A stretch of 64,000 nt of DNA from Nansenia antarctica (Eukaryota; Chordata; Actinopteri; Argentiniformes; Microstomatidae), in the NCBI GenBank assembly GCA_963989245.1, contig OZ022352.1, positions 12,620,311-12,684,310 of the forward strand. Direction: 5' to 3'. The notes under the pieces are model-generated. The model was not told the DNA's origin, made no database searches, and worked only from the letters and a program-made list of their open reading frames with translations. Shown in pieces: positions 9,640-19,914 of the stretch. Position 1 is the stretch's first letter. Each line of letters begins with the position of its first letter. Both the position numbers and the translations under genes were made by a program.

Positions 9640-10952
9640 TGGAAGCAGAGCCTCTGGTCACGGCAGTGAGTCCAAGCAGAGTGTCTAGCGTCGCCACACA
9701 CAGCACACGGCAGGTTATTCAGACCCTCAATCCTGGGGGGGCTGGGTCTATACTGCTTGTTTGACATGTCCTTAGCAGGAGCAGACTTCTCCAATAGGAC
9801 TTTCTCTAGCATTGAAATGATACGTTCAAAAGCCTCTGCCCCCTTGTCTGGGCGAGTATCCTGCTTTTCAGGTGAACACATATCAGTGCCTGACATCTCA
9901 ACTCTGTTCACTAGCACACCCTCACTGGGCCTTTTACTCACGGCTGCGGCAGCACCGTTCGAGCACACCTGAGTGTGGAACTCGTCAAGTACATCTTGGA
10001 CCTCTACAGCAGTCCACTTATCGATCGTCTTTGATCTGAAAGTCATGGCAAGCTCTTTGGATGGACAGTTCCTGATGAACATACGTGTCACCTCCAGGAG
10101 AGGGCACTCAAGTGTTTTACCTTGTTCTTTGAGGCGATCAGTGGCAACATCTGCAGCTTGATTGAGGCGTAGCCAGTAGTCATACGCATCCTCACCACTC
10201 TTCGGCAGCGTGGTGTAGAAGTCGGCTAGGGGGATAGGTGAACAGGGAACAGCAGCAAAATGCTTACGTAGAAGACCATAGATGGCCTCTGGGTTTTCAG
10301 CGACATTAATGCCACTGCTCCTCGTCCCATACTTCACTACATCCTTAGCCCTGCCCCTGAGATGGGTGAATATTTCTTCCGCCTGCTGATCTGCTCTGAT
10401 GTTCGCCTTTTTCACATAACTCCTCATTATGTCTTCCCACTCACGCACATTCACTGCGTCCTTATCATCCCCTCTGAACGTTGGAGGCTCCTTCACCCTC
10501 CTGTGAGGTACCAACTGGACTTGGGACAGGTCTAGACTCTGGGTGGATGTATCAGTGGGCGTGGTCTGTACATGCGCAGTGCTAAGAGGAGGTAGCGTTG
10601 AGTCAAGGCGTGCAAGTATGCTATCTGCCAGCTGTAGACCAACATCTCTAATTATGTCACTCATCTGGCTCACTACATTAGGTAACTGGAAAGCAGAGAT
10701 TGGGGATGGGGCATCACTGACCCGTGTGCTCGGTGCATGATCAATGTCGTGGCTCTGAGAAGGAACTGTGTCCCCACTAACTGAAAGGGCCCCAGCAGCA
10801 TCCTGACTACCCACAACATGAACATCACCCCCCTGAACAGGACTATCATAACTCAACACTGGAATCCCCCTACCTCCACTGAGGAGGATCGCTCTACCCC
10901 TCCCAATGCTACTGCTTAGTGGCGTACTGAAACATCCTGGTCTGTGGCTCAT
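9561..10952 (-). CDS. gag: Gypsy Gag polyprotein with zinc knuckle
   Basis: A 463-residue structural protein beginning MSHRPGCFSTP. A Gag core lies around residues 150-330 (KEPPTFRGDDKDAVNVREWE onward), and a nucleocapsid CCHC knuckle near the C-terminus (CFQCHSPGHPRSKC) follows an additional CAVC...H cluster. It is preceded by a leader of about 280 nt containing the primer-binding site. The last codons, GGA AAC TTA TAG, contain the slippery heptamer that gives access to pol. No lesion is visible. Confidence 0.9.
   Translation of the reverse strand: MSHRPGCFSTPLSSSIGRGRAILLSGGRGIPVLSYDSPVQGGDVHVVGSQDAAGALSVSGDTVPSQSHDIDHAPSTRVSDAPSPISAFQLPNVVSQMSDIIRDVGLQLADSILARLDSTLPPLSTAHVQTTPTDTSTQSLDLSQVQLVPHRRVKEPPTFRGDDKDAVNVREWEDIMRSYVKKANIRADQQAEEIFTHLRGRAKDVVKYGTRSSGINVAENPEAIYGLLRKHFAAVPCSPIPLADFYTTLPKSGEDAYDYWLRLNQAADVATDRLKEQGKTLECPLLEVTRMFIRNCPSKELAMTFRSKTIDKWTAVEVQDVLDEFHTQVCSNGAAAAVSKRPSEGVLVNRVEMSGTDMCSPEKQDTRPDKGAEAFERIISMLEKVLLEKSAPAKDMSNKQYRPSPPRIEGLNNLPCAVCGDARHSAWTHCRDQRLCFQCHSPGHPRSKCPMQGRAQSAQQGNL
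9567..9573 (-). promoter_or_regulatory. -1 ribosomal frameshift slippery site G GGA AAC
   Basis: On the minus strand GGGAAAC sits in the X XXY YYZ register relative to gag (…CAG GGA AAC TTA TAG), two codons before the gag stop. A -1 slip gives GGG AAA CTT ATA, which is exactly the pol frame (AAGKLIDLHS). Register, position and frame all agree. I did not model a downstream pseudoknot. Confidence 0.85.
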
Positions 10953-11209
10953 GTTGAATTACAATTCAAGAAAACAGTACTATACAGACTAATCAGATAA
11001 AAGACCAGTAAAGAAAAATGTCACCAAAACAGCAATAAAACTAAAATAAATCACAGATCACATTCATTAATTCAACAATCCATTTGTGCATAACATCACC
11101 GAATGAACTGAGTGAAACCATACGCCGCCCACCAGACAGCACGCAGGAGCGGTCCAGCAGAGTGATCCAGTAGAGTGGTCCCGGTCAAGGTGAAGAGTTG
11201 ACTTCAGGT

Positions 11210-11227
11210 CCACAGGTCACGGCGCCA
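11210..11227 (-). promoter_or_regulatory. tRNA primer-binding site
   Basis: One base inside the 5' LTR, the minus strand reads TGGCGCCGTGACC. It begins with TGG, complementary to a tRNA CCA tail. Which tRNA it matches was not determined. Confidence 0.65.
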
Positions 11228-11228
11228 A

Positions 11229-11567
11229 TGTGACGGGGTGTATCTTTTCATGAATCACTCTCAGCTGGATGGCTCACGTTCATTTATTCTGCAGAACAAC
11301 AGTGCATCAATTTCTGGACACGGGTCATCGAGCTACATTCGTCTCAGTGGTTAAGAATGCACTGCTGGAGATCACGTTACGTCCCGTGCAATTGCACTGT
11401 CCAGCTATATTTACACAGCATCCGGGTCACGGACACAGCATCCGGGTCACGGACACAGCGTCCGGGTCACGGACACACCCCGGGTATACCACGTCATTAA
11501 ACCCCTAGAAGGCGCAGTTTATACCTATTTTAGCTATAATTGAACTTGCCCTTTCTACTCCGTTACA
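11229..11567 (-). repeat. 5' LTR of the Gypsy element
   Basis: A 339-bp LTR, identical to 4225-4573 except for a missing 10-bp segment and an A/G difference in the third 20-bp unit. It should contain the promoter driving gag-pol. Confidence 0.92.
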
Positions 11568-11959
11568 CAAGCATACAAATGAGGCTTTGCCGTGATATCA
11601 AGCATGCAATGACTTGAAATAGCCAGCTCTTGTCAGTGCCACAATAAACACCAAGCCAAACCTTAGAAGTGTGTGCATATGTCACATGACTGCCAGCGCG
11701 ATTGTCATGAAACGCAACCTAGTTTGATGCCTTGTCCATTTCGAGGTAATAGATTGGCCATCCAAACTGGGGGCGTTCATTATGAGCCGCTTGATAGTAG
11801 CCTGAGGCAGAGCCTACTCAATCCAGTATTTGCGGTGATTTGCTTTGTCTTAGTGGGAGTTTGGTGGTAGTCGGCTACACTTAAGACTACTGTAGCCTAT
11901 AAAATAATGGAGTTATAAGTTATTTATAGGGGGGGGGGGGGGTCATTTGGTTTTTGTTT
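11568..11959. other. interior of the large transposon, no gene seen
   Basis: AT-rich filler between the Gypsy element and an exon-like frame. It includes a run of about 13 G (11929-11942). No open frame has family resemblance. Confidence 0.4.
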
Positions 11960-12159
11960 TTAATTAATTTTAAACTGTGCCCAATGGTAGAATTTGCCAA
12001 TACACTGATAGATGTCATGGGGAAAGACTTTGTCTTCACAAAGCCTCATGTAGTGGAAATCGGTAGTATTGTATTGCCAGGTGTCATATTCAGGAGGTAA
12101 AACACAGTTTGGGTACTTGGGGTCCCTGGAGTCTCCATTCAAGGCAGAACCGCCTAGTC
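11960..12159 (-). other. exon-like frame of an unrecognised protein inside the transposon
   Basis: A minus-strand frame preceded by an acceptor-like sequence (TTTTGGTATTGATAG) encodes about 65 residues and ends at a stop. The composition is very protein-like (DPKYPNCVLPPEYDTWQYN, then DFHYMRLCEDKVFPHDIYQC), with several Cys, Trp and Tyr. It looks like a C-terminal exon of a folded or secreted protein. I do not recognise the family, and no upstream exons were found. It may be a captured host exon or part of an older insertion. Confidence 0.4.
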
Positions 12160-12269
12160 CTATCAATACCAAAATCTTTGTTGAGTGTACTGTATGTGCT
12201 TTGTGATATTAATATTATTATCTTCTTTGAGTATCTTCTAGTACATGTTGAGATATTGAAGAACTGATT

Positions 12270-12271
<2 letters not shown>

Positions 12272-12312
<41 letters not shown>
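12272..12312. repeat. (TA)n microsatellite, left part
   Basis: About 20 TA units ending directly at the MITE; the array continues on the other side at 12865. Confidence 0.95.
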
Positions 12313-12315
<3 letters not shown>

Positions 12316-12861
12316 GGGTGCACATAACTGGTGCGCCAGTGCGCATGCGTCGCCAAAATGCATGCTGCGCGGCAGATCAGCCGCATGAGGGCGCTTTTGC
12401 GCACCAAAAAAAAATAAAATAATTGATCACAAAAAAAACATCCTCTACCATGGTTGAAATTGAGGACAGTGATAATTTACAGCAGTCAAGAGAGCAGTGA
12501 TGATGACGATTAAGCTTGTAGTATTTATAAATACATGCTTAGGCTGTAACTTTTTGTTGAAAAGTTGATTTCAGTGTTTACAGAACAGAGCAGTGCTTAA
12601 AGAGATCAGTTGATTTCATTGTGTTTAAAGGAGTCTGACAGACTTTCATGCTTAAAGAGCAGTCATTTGATTTTGCATTTGTTTTGCACACAATCATTTG
12701 TTCGTTCATCTTTATTTATGAATAAATGTCGTTTTGCGTTATCCATGTATCCCTTTTTCATCCATCCTGTGGGACGGGTCGTGACTCGCGAGCTCGGGGA
12801 GCACCAAGCAGCATCCCTAGGTGCTCCTCTGAGCACTGGCCCCAAAAAGTTATGTGCACCC

Positions 12862-12864
<3 letters not shown>
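12313..12864. mobile_element. 552-bp hAT-type MITE inserted in a TA repeat
   Basis: The termini CAGGGGTGCACATAACT and its inverted complement are flanked on both sides by TATATATA, consistent with an 8-bp hAT duplication inside a TA tract. There is no coding capacity. The AC-to-GT ends and the internal CCCCGAGCTC-like stretch near 12790-12800 mark it as a distinct family from the hAT at 36-1525. Confidence 0.8.

Positions 12865-12918
<54 letters not shown>
12865..12918. repeat. (TA)n microsatellite, right part
   Basis: The TA array continues for about 26 units after the MITE; with 12272-12312 it was probably one array. Confidence 0.95.
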
Positions 12919-12920
<2 letters not shown>

Positions 12921-13173
12921 CAACGGTAATATATATGTGTACTTTATATATGTGTATTATCTTCAGGTAAAATGTATACCTGTAGTTCCTGTACTTGTGG
13001 AATAACACTTATTTAAACCCCCCCAAGTTAGATTTTATTTATTGCAGCATGAATAAGCATTGTTCATCTTCCCTCTTCTTTGTGCTTCTCTCTAGGCAAT
13101 ATTTGAGTGAAAAGCTGGACGAATCAACTCCCTCCACCCTAAGTTCTCATCAGCAGTATTTTTTCATCCTCCT

Positions 13174-14488
13174 ATGGATAAGCTGGAGTTAATAAAACTA
13201 TACTTTAACCTGGGCCTGAACTACAAGGACATTGTTCATATTTTGAGCACAAAACACAGGATTGTTCTCAGCTTGAAAACCCTCAAACGAATCCTGAAGA
13301 AGAATGGACTGTTTCATCGACATTTTGACAGCTTAACAGAAACGCTACAGTTCATAAGGGAGGAGCTCCAAGGCTCAGGGTCTCTGCATGGGTACAGGTG
13401 GATGTTCACTAAATGCAAAGAAAGGGGGTTGCGTGTACGGAAAGAAGATGTCCGCTTAATTCTCTCCACTCTTGACCCAGAGGGCACAACACTCAGAAGA
13501 AAAAGAAGATTGAGCAGACGAGCATACTTTGCCAAAGGGCCCAATTTTGTATGGCATGTTGATTCTTATGACAAATTGAAGCCTTTCGGTATATGCATCA
13601 ATGGAGCTATAGACGGATTCTCCCGAAGAATGTTGTGGTTGAATGCATATTGTACCAGCAGTGACCCCAAAGTTATAGGAGGTTATTACCTGGAGACAGT
13701 AGAGGAGCTTGGTGGATGCCCCCGTATCCTGAGGGCAGATATGGGAACAGAAAACGGTACGATCCGGGATATACAACGTTACCTACGTCGCAATGATGAT
13801 GATGCTCATGGTGGTAACAAAAGCTTTATATATGGTAAAAGCACGAGCAATAAAAGAATAGAGAGCTGGTGGGGCTTTCTTCGTAAAGAGTGTGTGGAGT
13901 TTTGGCTCCAACATCTTCACAGACTCAAAGATGAAGGTCAGTTTGATGGTGACTTCTTGGACAAGAACCTTATCTTATTCTGCTTCCTTGGTTTGATTCA
14001 GGTAAGTGGCATCAACAATGGATGGTGTAGACATGTATAGCCTAAAATACTCTAACCAACAGGCCTATGATTATACTTTAATAAAAGGCCTAAACTTTTC
14101 CCAGTAATCAATTTTGTAATTTGATTTGGTATTACTCTGATCATGTCCGCAGGATGAATTGGATTCAGTTAAGGAGACCTGGAACAGCCATCTGATTCGT
14201 CCATCAAGGAATGAGCTTGTTCCCCACGGTCGCCCGGATGTCATGTATACCATACCTGAATTGTATGGCACAGGCGATTATCTGTGTCAAGTGTCGGAGG
14301 AAAATCGTACCAACTGTGAAGGCGACTGTATCCACCGCCATGACATAGCTTGTGATGAGGACGTTTTCACCCTGTGCACCCACATAATGGCACAAAACTA
14401 TCTCCATGTTCCTGTGGATGCATTCATGGCAATTGACCTCTACATTTCCTTGAGGGAAGAATTGTCTGCACTTGTAAATGTTGAGTGA
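13174..14488 (+). CDS. DDE transposase (IS3/integrase-fold) of the large transposon
   Basis: Two exons, 13174-14001 and 14153-14488, joined at a GTAAGT donor and CCGCAG acceptor in phase 0. They encode about 387 residues. Residues 8-45 look like a helix-turn-helix (YKDIVHILSTKH...LKTLKRIL). The catalytic core has Asp130 (FVWHVDSYDKL), Asp189 (RILRADMGTENG) and Glu230 (NKRIESWWGFLRKEC), a D,D-40-E arrangement of the rve/integrase type. The C-terminal exon is Cys/His-rich. An acceptor-like site at 13096 suggests a 5' untranslated exon. No stops or frameshifts are seen, so it may be intact. It should bind the element's ends and cut and join DNA in the nucleus. Confidence 0.85.
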
Positions 14489-14639
14489 GTGAGATTCATA
14501 TGAGGACCATCACCAGGCTCTGGAATACATTCACATGGGCCAGCTCCAAGCAGCCTCTTACTCAGACTCTTATTATTTTGAAAGGGTGATGGACAAACCT
14601 GGGATGTCAGTATCTTGAGTAAAACTACAGAATAGAATG

Positions 14640-15085
14640 CATTTACCTTAGCAGTGGAAATTATCAAATAAATGGCAAAACAAAATTAAAGTCAAAACAT
14701 TTTTGTTTAATAAATTGACTAATGTGCATGTTATTTGAGAACTCTGATATACTGTTAATATCATAACATGAAAGAAACTCAGGGTAAGCTGAACCTTAGC
14801 ACTGGAAATAATCAAATAAATGACAAAGAATAATGCCACGTTTTTGTTGAATAATTGACTTGTGCATGTTATTTGAGCACCCTGATATACTGTTAATCAG
14901 AACCCTGATATGCTGTTAAACATGAAACTAACCCAGGGTAAACTGAATCCTGGCAGTGGAAATAATAAAATGAATGTACAAAAATAAATAGTCCCCATTT
15001 TTGTTGAATAATTGACGAATGTGCATGCTGTTTGAGGACCCTGATATACTGTTAATAACATAACATGAAAGAAACTCAGGGTAAG
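14640..15085. repeat. three imperfect ~140-150 bp tandem repeats
   Basis: Each unit carries TTTTTGTTGAATAATTGAC, GTGCATGTTATTTGAG, CCTGATATACTGTTAAT and ACTCAGGGTAA, in that order. They lie between the convergent transposase and HECT genes and may hold their 3' UTRs. Nothing else is recognised in 14489-15268. Confidence 0.75.
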
Positions 15086-15268
15086 CAGAATTACGGAAAG
15101 AGAGAGAATGAAGGTGCCATTCTGCCACAACAACACCGTTTCCTGGGGACCTCCAGAGAGATGGTGAATTACCTACAGTAGAATAGAGAAGCATAACATG
15201 AGCTACATGCAGTTGTAGATGTACATACCCAATCATGTACATTGAACTCACACACCTGACACTTACCA

Positions 15269-17923
15269 CTAAATAATGTCCATCACCCACACGTTTGCAT
15301 CAAGGACGCTGGTGAACTCTTCTGCCAATTCAAGGTATGATCCATAGTTGTTTGGGACTTCTAACACACACCCACATGTGTGGGACTGGGGGCTTCTTGT
15401 AAAGGTACTCTTAGGCTCAACAAATCGGATGTGGATTTCCTTGGCAACCAGGAGGTCTGCACCTATTAAAGACAACACAAAATGGTATGGATGCCACCCA
15501 TTAGTCAATTAATTGACTGATTAGTATTAGTCAATACATTTTTACAGCACTGAACAGACTTCAAAGGAATAGGTTAATACTATCAAATAACTGAAACTTT
15601 CTTGCAGAATTACCGGTGCAAAATCTGAGAAATTTCCTGAGCCGAGCTTCGCTACAGGTCCTGATGAACTTCTTCAGGAAATCCAGAATCCCCTGTTCTC
15701 TTTTGTTGAGGTTCTCATACTGTAGCTTGGCTACAACCTTCCTGCTTGTAGGAGTGAGGCTGGTCATCACTTCATCCAGTTTCAGCCCTTTCAACACAGT
15801 GCTCCAACAGTCAGCTATATATGCTGGATCCTGCACTATTTCTTTGTGTGCCACTTCAAGTAACGTCTTCCTGACATTCTCCTCGGTGACAAGACGTTTT
15901 ACATGATGTGCCTCTAGGAAATCCATCCATTCCTCTGTTCCAGAAATTGATTTCAAGTCCTTCATTGCTTGCTCAGAAACGTCCTTTTCTTCAGTGGGAA
16001 CTGTTTCTAAAAACTGGGTCATCATCCATGATTTTTTGTCCAAGACAGTAGAAGAGGAAGGGCTTGGCCAGTACTACAGGGAAATAATTGGCAATCTTGT
16101 AGCCTATGACCATTACTTAAGCTATGTTTTCCCATTCATCTGTCATGTCATGTCTTGTCATAGGTATTCTCACAGCGTTTCCGCAAGTGCATTTCATAAC
16201 AAAGGTCTCCCAGTATTCACTTAAAGCATCACGCAGGACTCCACCAGTGTCTTCTCCCTTCTCTGTGGTACCATTGGGTAGAACCATCGCCACCTCCAAG
16301 AGAGTGTCATCAACAGATAGACGACCATCCTTACAGGCAGCATTTAACTCTTCAAACACATTTCCCCTGTGAAGCCTTAGCTTTGTGACCTTGGGAGGTT
16401 CAACTGTTGCACTTTCCAGAGGGTATGATATATTATCTAGTGGTAGGGTATCATCCAGACTGATGGTGTCATCCATGAAGGAGTAGCCTATCTGTATTTC
16501 CTCATCAACTATAATGGGGTGCCTGCTCCCTGTGGAAGCAGCTGTAGAGGTAGAAGCAGATGGAGGTGAAGAAGCAAGTCTAGGCCGAGAAGCAGTTGCA
16601 GGTGGCGATTCAAATCCAGGTAGAAAAGCAGGTAGAGAATCAAACCCTGGTGGAGAAGCAGGAGCAGAACCAAATCCAAGTGGAGAAGTAGGTGGAGAGC
16701 CAAATCCAGGTAAAAAAGCAGGTAGAGAATCGAACTCTGGTGGAGAAGCAGGAGCAGAACCAAATCCAGTTGGAGTTGCAGGCGGAGAGGCAGCTGGAGG
16801 CGGAGAAACAGCTGCAGGCGGGGAAACAGCTGCAGGCGGAGAAGGTGTTCCAGTGTCAGACCTTGCTTTACAAGATAGGTAGACTCTCAACATTTTTACT
16901 TTTAGACTTTCATACAGTTGACCCAGACTCAGCAATGGATCAAGCTCCACTTCGGTGAAGTCCCTAATTGTGAAATCAAATTCATTCAAATCACCAAGCT
17001 TACTTTTCCCGTGAGGGAAAAAAAGGGCTTTTCCTACTTCAACCAACAATGCCATTGTGGTGTTCTTTTCTGCTTTTAGGTGTCTAGTGCCGCCTCCTCT
17101 TTTCCCTTTCACTTGATTGAAAGAGCCCCCAACTTCTTCAAACAACCCCATTTGGTAAGTGCGCTTCACTTTGGAAGCATTTTTGTTCCCCCACATTTTT
17201 CCAGCGCGATCATCCCCTTCAGTGTTTTTGGTTTTGCAGGCCCGTTTTCCAGAATAAACATCTTCAGTGTTTTTAGTGCCCCGTCTTTGTTTTAGTTTGG
17301 ACATCAACCTTTCTGTAGCTTTGGAGACAGTTGTGGTGGTTCCTTCAAGTGCAGCTACTTCTCTTCTGCAGTACTGCCGAATAGCTATCCGGTCTCCAAT
17401 CTTGGGTACATAACTCATTAGCTCGTCATCTGTCATCCCATGGACAGCATAGCAGTCAATCTGAAAAACAAAAACATTATGGAACTTGTGCCTCTCACCC
17501 TCTTTGCATGCCCTCACCCTCTTTCCAAAGTCCTGTGTGTGTGCCCCAATCCCTTTTCCAGTCTGGAAACTACAATATTCCAACTAGAAATACTGCTTTG
17601 TGGATGTATGCCCCGCCAACAAGAGTCAGGTTGTTGTTTAGGCCTACATCCTCTGTCTAGACTCAAAAAAGTATGTTGTGAAGGCTTAATGTATTTTATT
17701 AAATGAGTCCCAAGTAGCCAATTGTGAAAACAATTCCTCAAGCCGTTCCTGAAATGTCACATTGACAAGGCCAAAAGTGAGGTCACGGTGACCTTAATCT
17801 ATACCTCCTTTATAGCTAGCTAACATTGCATACCTTTTCATTGATGAACGTTGAGATAACCCTCTCATCCAACCTCCGTTGCTCACGTAAAAAGGTGATC
17901 CACTCTTTATCCAACTCATCCAT
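15269..17923 (-). pseudogene. HECT-domain E3 ubiquitin-ligase-like gene of the transposon (broken)
   Basis: Exons on the minus strand: 17923-17834 (30 codons from ATG), 17460-15614, and 15462-15269. The N-terminal part resembles a SAM-like domain (MTDDELMSYVPKIGDRIAIR). A Ser/Pro-rich low-complexity linker follows, then HECT N-lobe features (EKGEDTGGVLRDALSEYWE). The C-lobe has LRKFLRFCTG and the thioester-forming cysteine in SHTCGCVLEVPNNYGSY, near the extreme C-terminus. This architecture resembles the many G2E3-like HECT genes of fish. Two lesions are visible: an in-frame TAA at 16119-16117, where reading continues normally beyond it, and a one-base insertion in the T5 run at 16009-16013. 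Without them the product would be about 710 residues. The transferase cysteine itself is intact. Confidence 0.8.
16560..16860 (-). repeat. Ser/Pro-rich repetitive coding segment of the HECT gene
   Basis: Imperfect units encoding SPPAAV/SPPAAS and FGSAPASPPGFDSLPAFLPG repeat here. They form a linker between the SAM-like and HECT parts. Such length-variable linkers are common and carry no catalytic residues. Confidence 0.8.
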
Positions 17924-19078
17924 TCTATCAAAGAATACAATTCAGTGACTAAAAAAAGGTATGGCATCATCACTAGCTGTAGATGGACTCAGACCTCTCC
18001 TCACCTCAACAATGTATTTGAATACCTACAGTAATAGCCTACTGTAGATTTCTGAGTTACAAAACTGAACAGTAGTGAAAAGTGAATAAACAGAGGGAAA
18101 GACAAATGGTGAGGGGTAGGGAGGCATCAGCTAAGATGGATGAGATGAGAGGAAGAATCAAAGAAACACACTTCTGACTTACAGAGCGGAAGGCTACTGG
18201 CACAAGTTCGCTGGGAACCAATTTCTGGGGAGGAAAAACAGACAAACTGCATAAGTAACCATGCAAAAGGTACAGTTAAGTGATCATCAGTTATTTTAAC
18301 GTTGATTTATAATCCTAGCAACACTAAATTCAATTCCACTCAATTATATTATTCTATTTTCTCCCTATATACATAACTTAAGTAATCTTAATTTATTCAA
18401 AAATATCTAGCCCAGTCTAAGTAGCCTACATGAAATAAACATCTGTGTAGCCTAATGCAATATATTGGTAAAAATGTCTACAGAATTTCTGTGTGTCATC
18501 TATAAACGTTGCTGCTTGGGAGCTGGTAGCTAGCCAGACAATTGTCCAGACAATTATGCAACAACCTAACACTCAATGTTCTAAAGCCAGCATGTCGAAA
18601 TGGCAGCATGTCGGAATGGCGAGATGTCGGAATGGCGGCATGTCGGATAGCCGACATGTAACCATTTATAGCTAACTCCCCATTTTCACTCAAAGTTTAG
18701 ACTCATAAATCAATGACAGTCTACAACTAGCTACTCTTTACTCTATGATTTAGAGCACTATACCGTCGGGCTTAGATATGACATTTACAGTACCGTAGGC
18801 TACAGCTAAGCGTTGGCAGGCTGTCGGCTAACATTATCCTAGGCTAGGCTATCAACACTGCTAAAATGTCAGTGTAGGCTTGCTTCAGATTTCGGTATTC
18901 GGTTACAGTAATAGAATCCTGGATGAATGTAAATATGTGTAATTTATGTAGGTTATAACATTAGTCTACTTACCAGTTACAACAACGTGAATTTTGGGAA
19001 AGTGGGATGCTGACTGTATGAACTTGCCGAACATGCGCAGCGGACGGGCAGGAGTAGGGAGCCCTCAGTTTACGTCAG
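17924..19078. other. right arm of the large transposon, 5' side of the HECT gene
   Basis: A likely promoter and 5' UTR region for the minus-strand HECT gene. It contains a short tandem cluster at 18589-18660 built on CATGTCGGAATGGC. No other coding sequence is recognised. Confidence 0.4.
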
Positions 19079-19354
19079 GTGCGGAGTGATTATGAAACTG
19101 AGCGCAGGGCACGGTTTATGAATCTGAGGCCACAGTTTACTAAACCGTGCGCACAGTTTATGAATCTGAGGCCACAGTTTACTAAACCGTGCGCACAGTT
19201 TATGAATCTGAGGCCACAGTTTACTAAACCGTGCGCACAGTTTATGAATCTGAGGCCACAGTTTACTAAACCGTGCGCACAGTTTATGAATCTGAGGCCA
19301 CAGTTTACTCTTTTTTTTTCTTCTTCTCCTAGGTGACCCCAGAGGGGCTCCGTA
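19079..19354 (-). repeat. right terminal inverted repeat with 42-bp subterminal array
   Basis: About five copies of the 42-bp unit (GTGCGCAC, then TTATGAATCTGAGGCCACAG, then TTTACTAAACC), inverted relative to 3529-3740. They are followed by a T-rich tract and the terminus ...GGGGCTCCGTA. The duplication AGATTC follows at 19355. Confidence 0.85.
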
Positions 19355-19360
19355 AGATTC

Positions 19361-19680
19361 TTCAGTTCCTCCCTGTATGGATGATAAATAAGTATGGGTT
19401 CAGGCACTGGCAGACTCATGGGGGGGGAAATGGGTACTAAAATGGGCTCTACACTGAAATGCAGAAACGCTAGTGTGGTGTTGTTGATGTCAGTAGAGGG
19501 TGTGAGCTCTAGCCATTGGTAACCAAGTTAAAAAGCAGGACCAAAGAGTTAGCCCGCTGACACCACAGAATATTCAAAAATACTGTAATATATACATAAG
19601 AACTGAAATTTCAATGTGGTCCAAGAACTATGTACATTTAGCGGTTAGGCCTTCAACATGTAATTTGTACCCGCAGTAAA
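19361..19680. other. intergenic, nothing recognised
   Basis: Unique-looking sequence between the large transposon and a SINE, with no open frame or repeat that I recognise. Confidence 0.4.
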
Positions 19681-19889
19681 TGTGGAGTGGTGGTCTAGTG
19701 GATAGTGAGTTGGACTTGGGATCGGAAGGTTGTGAGTTCAAATCCCGCCTGAAGCCACACCACTACTAGTGCGCCCTTGAGTAAGGCACTTAGCCCTCAG
19801 TTACTCCAGGGGGAATGTCCCTGTAATTCGTAATTGTAAGTCGCTTTGGATAAAAGCGTCTGCTAAATGGCAAAATTAAAATTAAAATT
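19681..19889 (+). mobile_element. tRNA-derived SINE with L2-type tail
   Basis: The head has a pol III A box (TGGTCTAGTGG) and B box (GTGAGTTCAAATCCC). The body is followed by the widespread fish tail TCGCTTTGGATAAAAGCGTC...GCTAAATGGCAAAA and a short (AAAATT)n end. An inverted copy lies at 28262-28474. Confidence 0.85.
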
Positions 19890-19914
19890 AGTAAATCTAT
19901 GAGGTTCTAACCTG

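Larger units (their letters stand above)
4225..11567 (-). mobile_element. nearly intact Ty3/Gypsy LTR retrotransposon nested in the large transposon
   Basis: Two direct LTRs (4225-4573 and 11229-11567) begin TGTGACG and end CGTTACA. The element is flanked by the 4-bp duplication CAAG (4221-4224, 11568-11571). Coding is on the minus strand: 5' LTR at the right, then a primer-binding site, a leader, gag, pol, a polypurine tract and the 3' LTR. The LTRs differ by one 10-bp indel and about one substitution, so the insertion is young and postdates the host transposon. The domain order protease-RT-RNase H-integrase defines Gypsy. No envelope-like gene is present. Confidence 0.93.
3529..19354 (+). 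mobile_element. large TIR DNA transposon (IS3EU-like) with DDE transposase and HECT gene
   Basis: The left end starts TACGGAGCCCCTCTGGGG; the right end is its exact inverted complement. Both are flanked by AGATTC (3523-3528 and 19355-19360), a 6-bp duplication. Next to each end comes an A/T-rich tract and then an inverted array of 42-bp repeats. Removing the nested retrotransposon (4225-11567) and MITE (12313-12864) leaves about 7.9 kb. Internal genes are a DDE transposase (13174-14488, +) and a broken HECT-domain gene (17923-15269, -), in convergent orientation. From memory, IS3EU elements make 6-bp duplications and have 5'-TAY/RTA-3' ends, which fits. The assignment needs a library comparison. 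Confidence 0.8.

Noticed and set aside
19681..19760. tRNA gene (A and B boxes visible)
   Set aside because: The tRNA-like part continues into a SINE body and L2-type tail, and it recurs at 28262-28474; it cannot fold to a complete tRNA.
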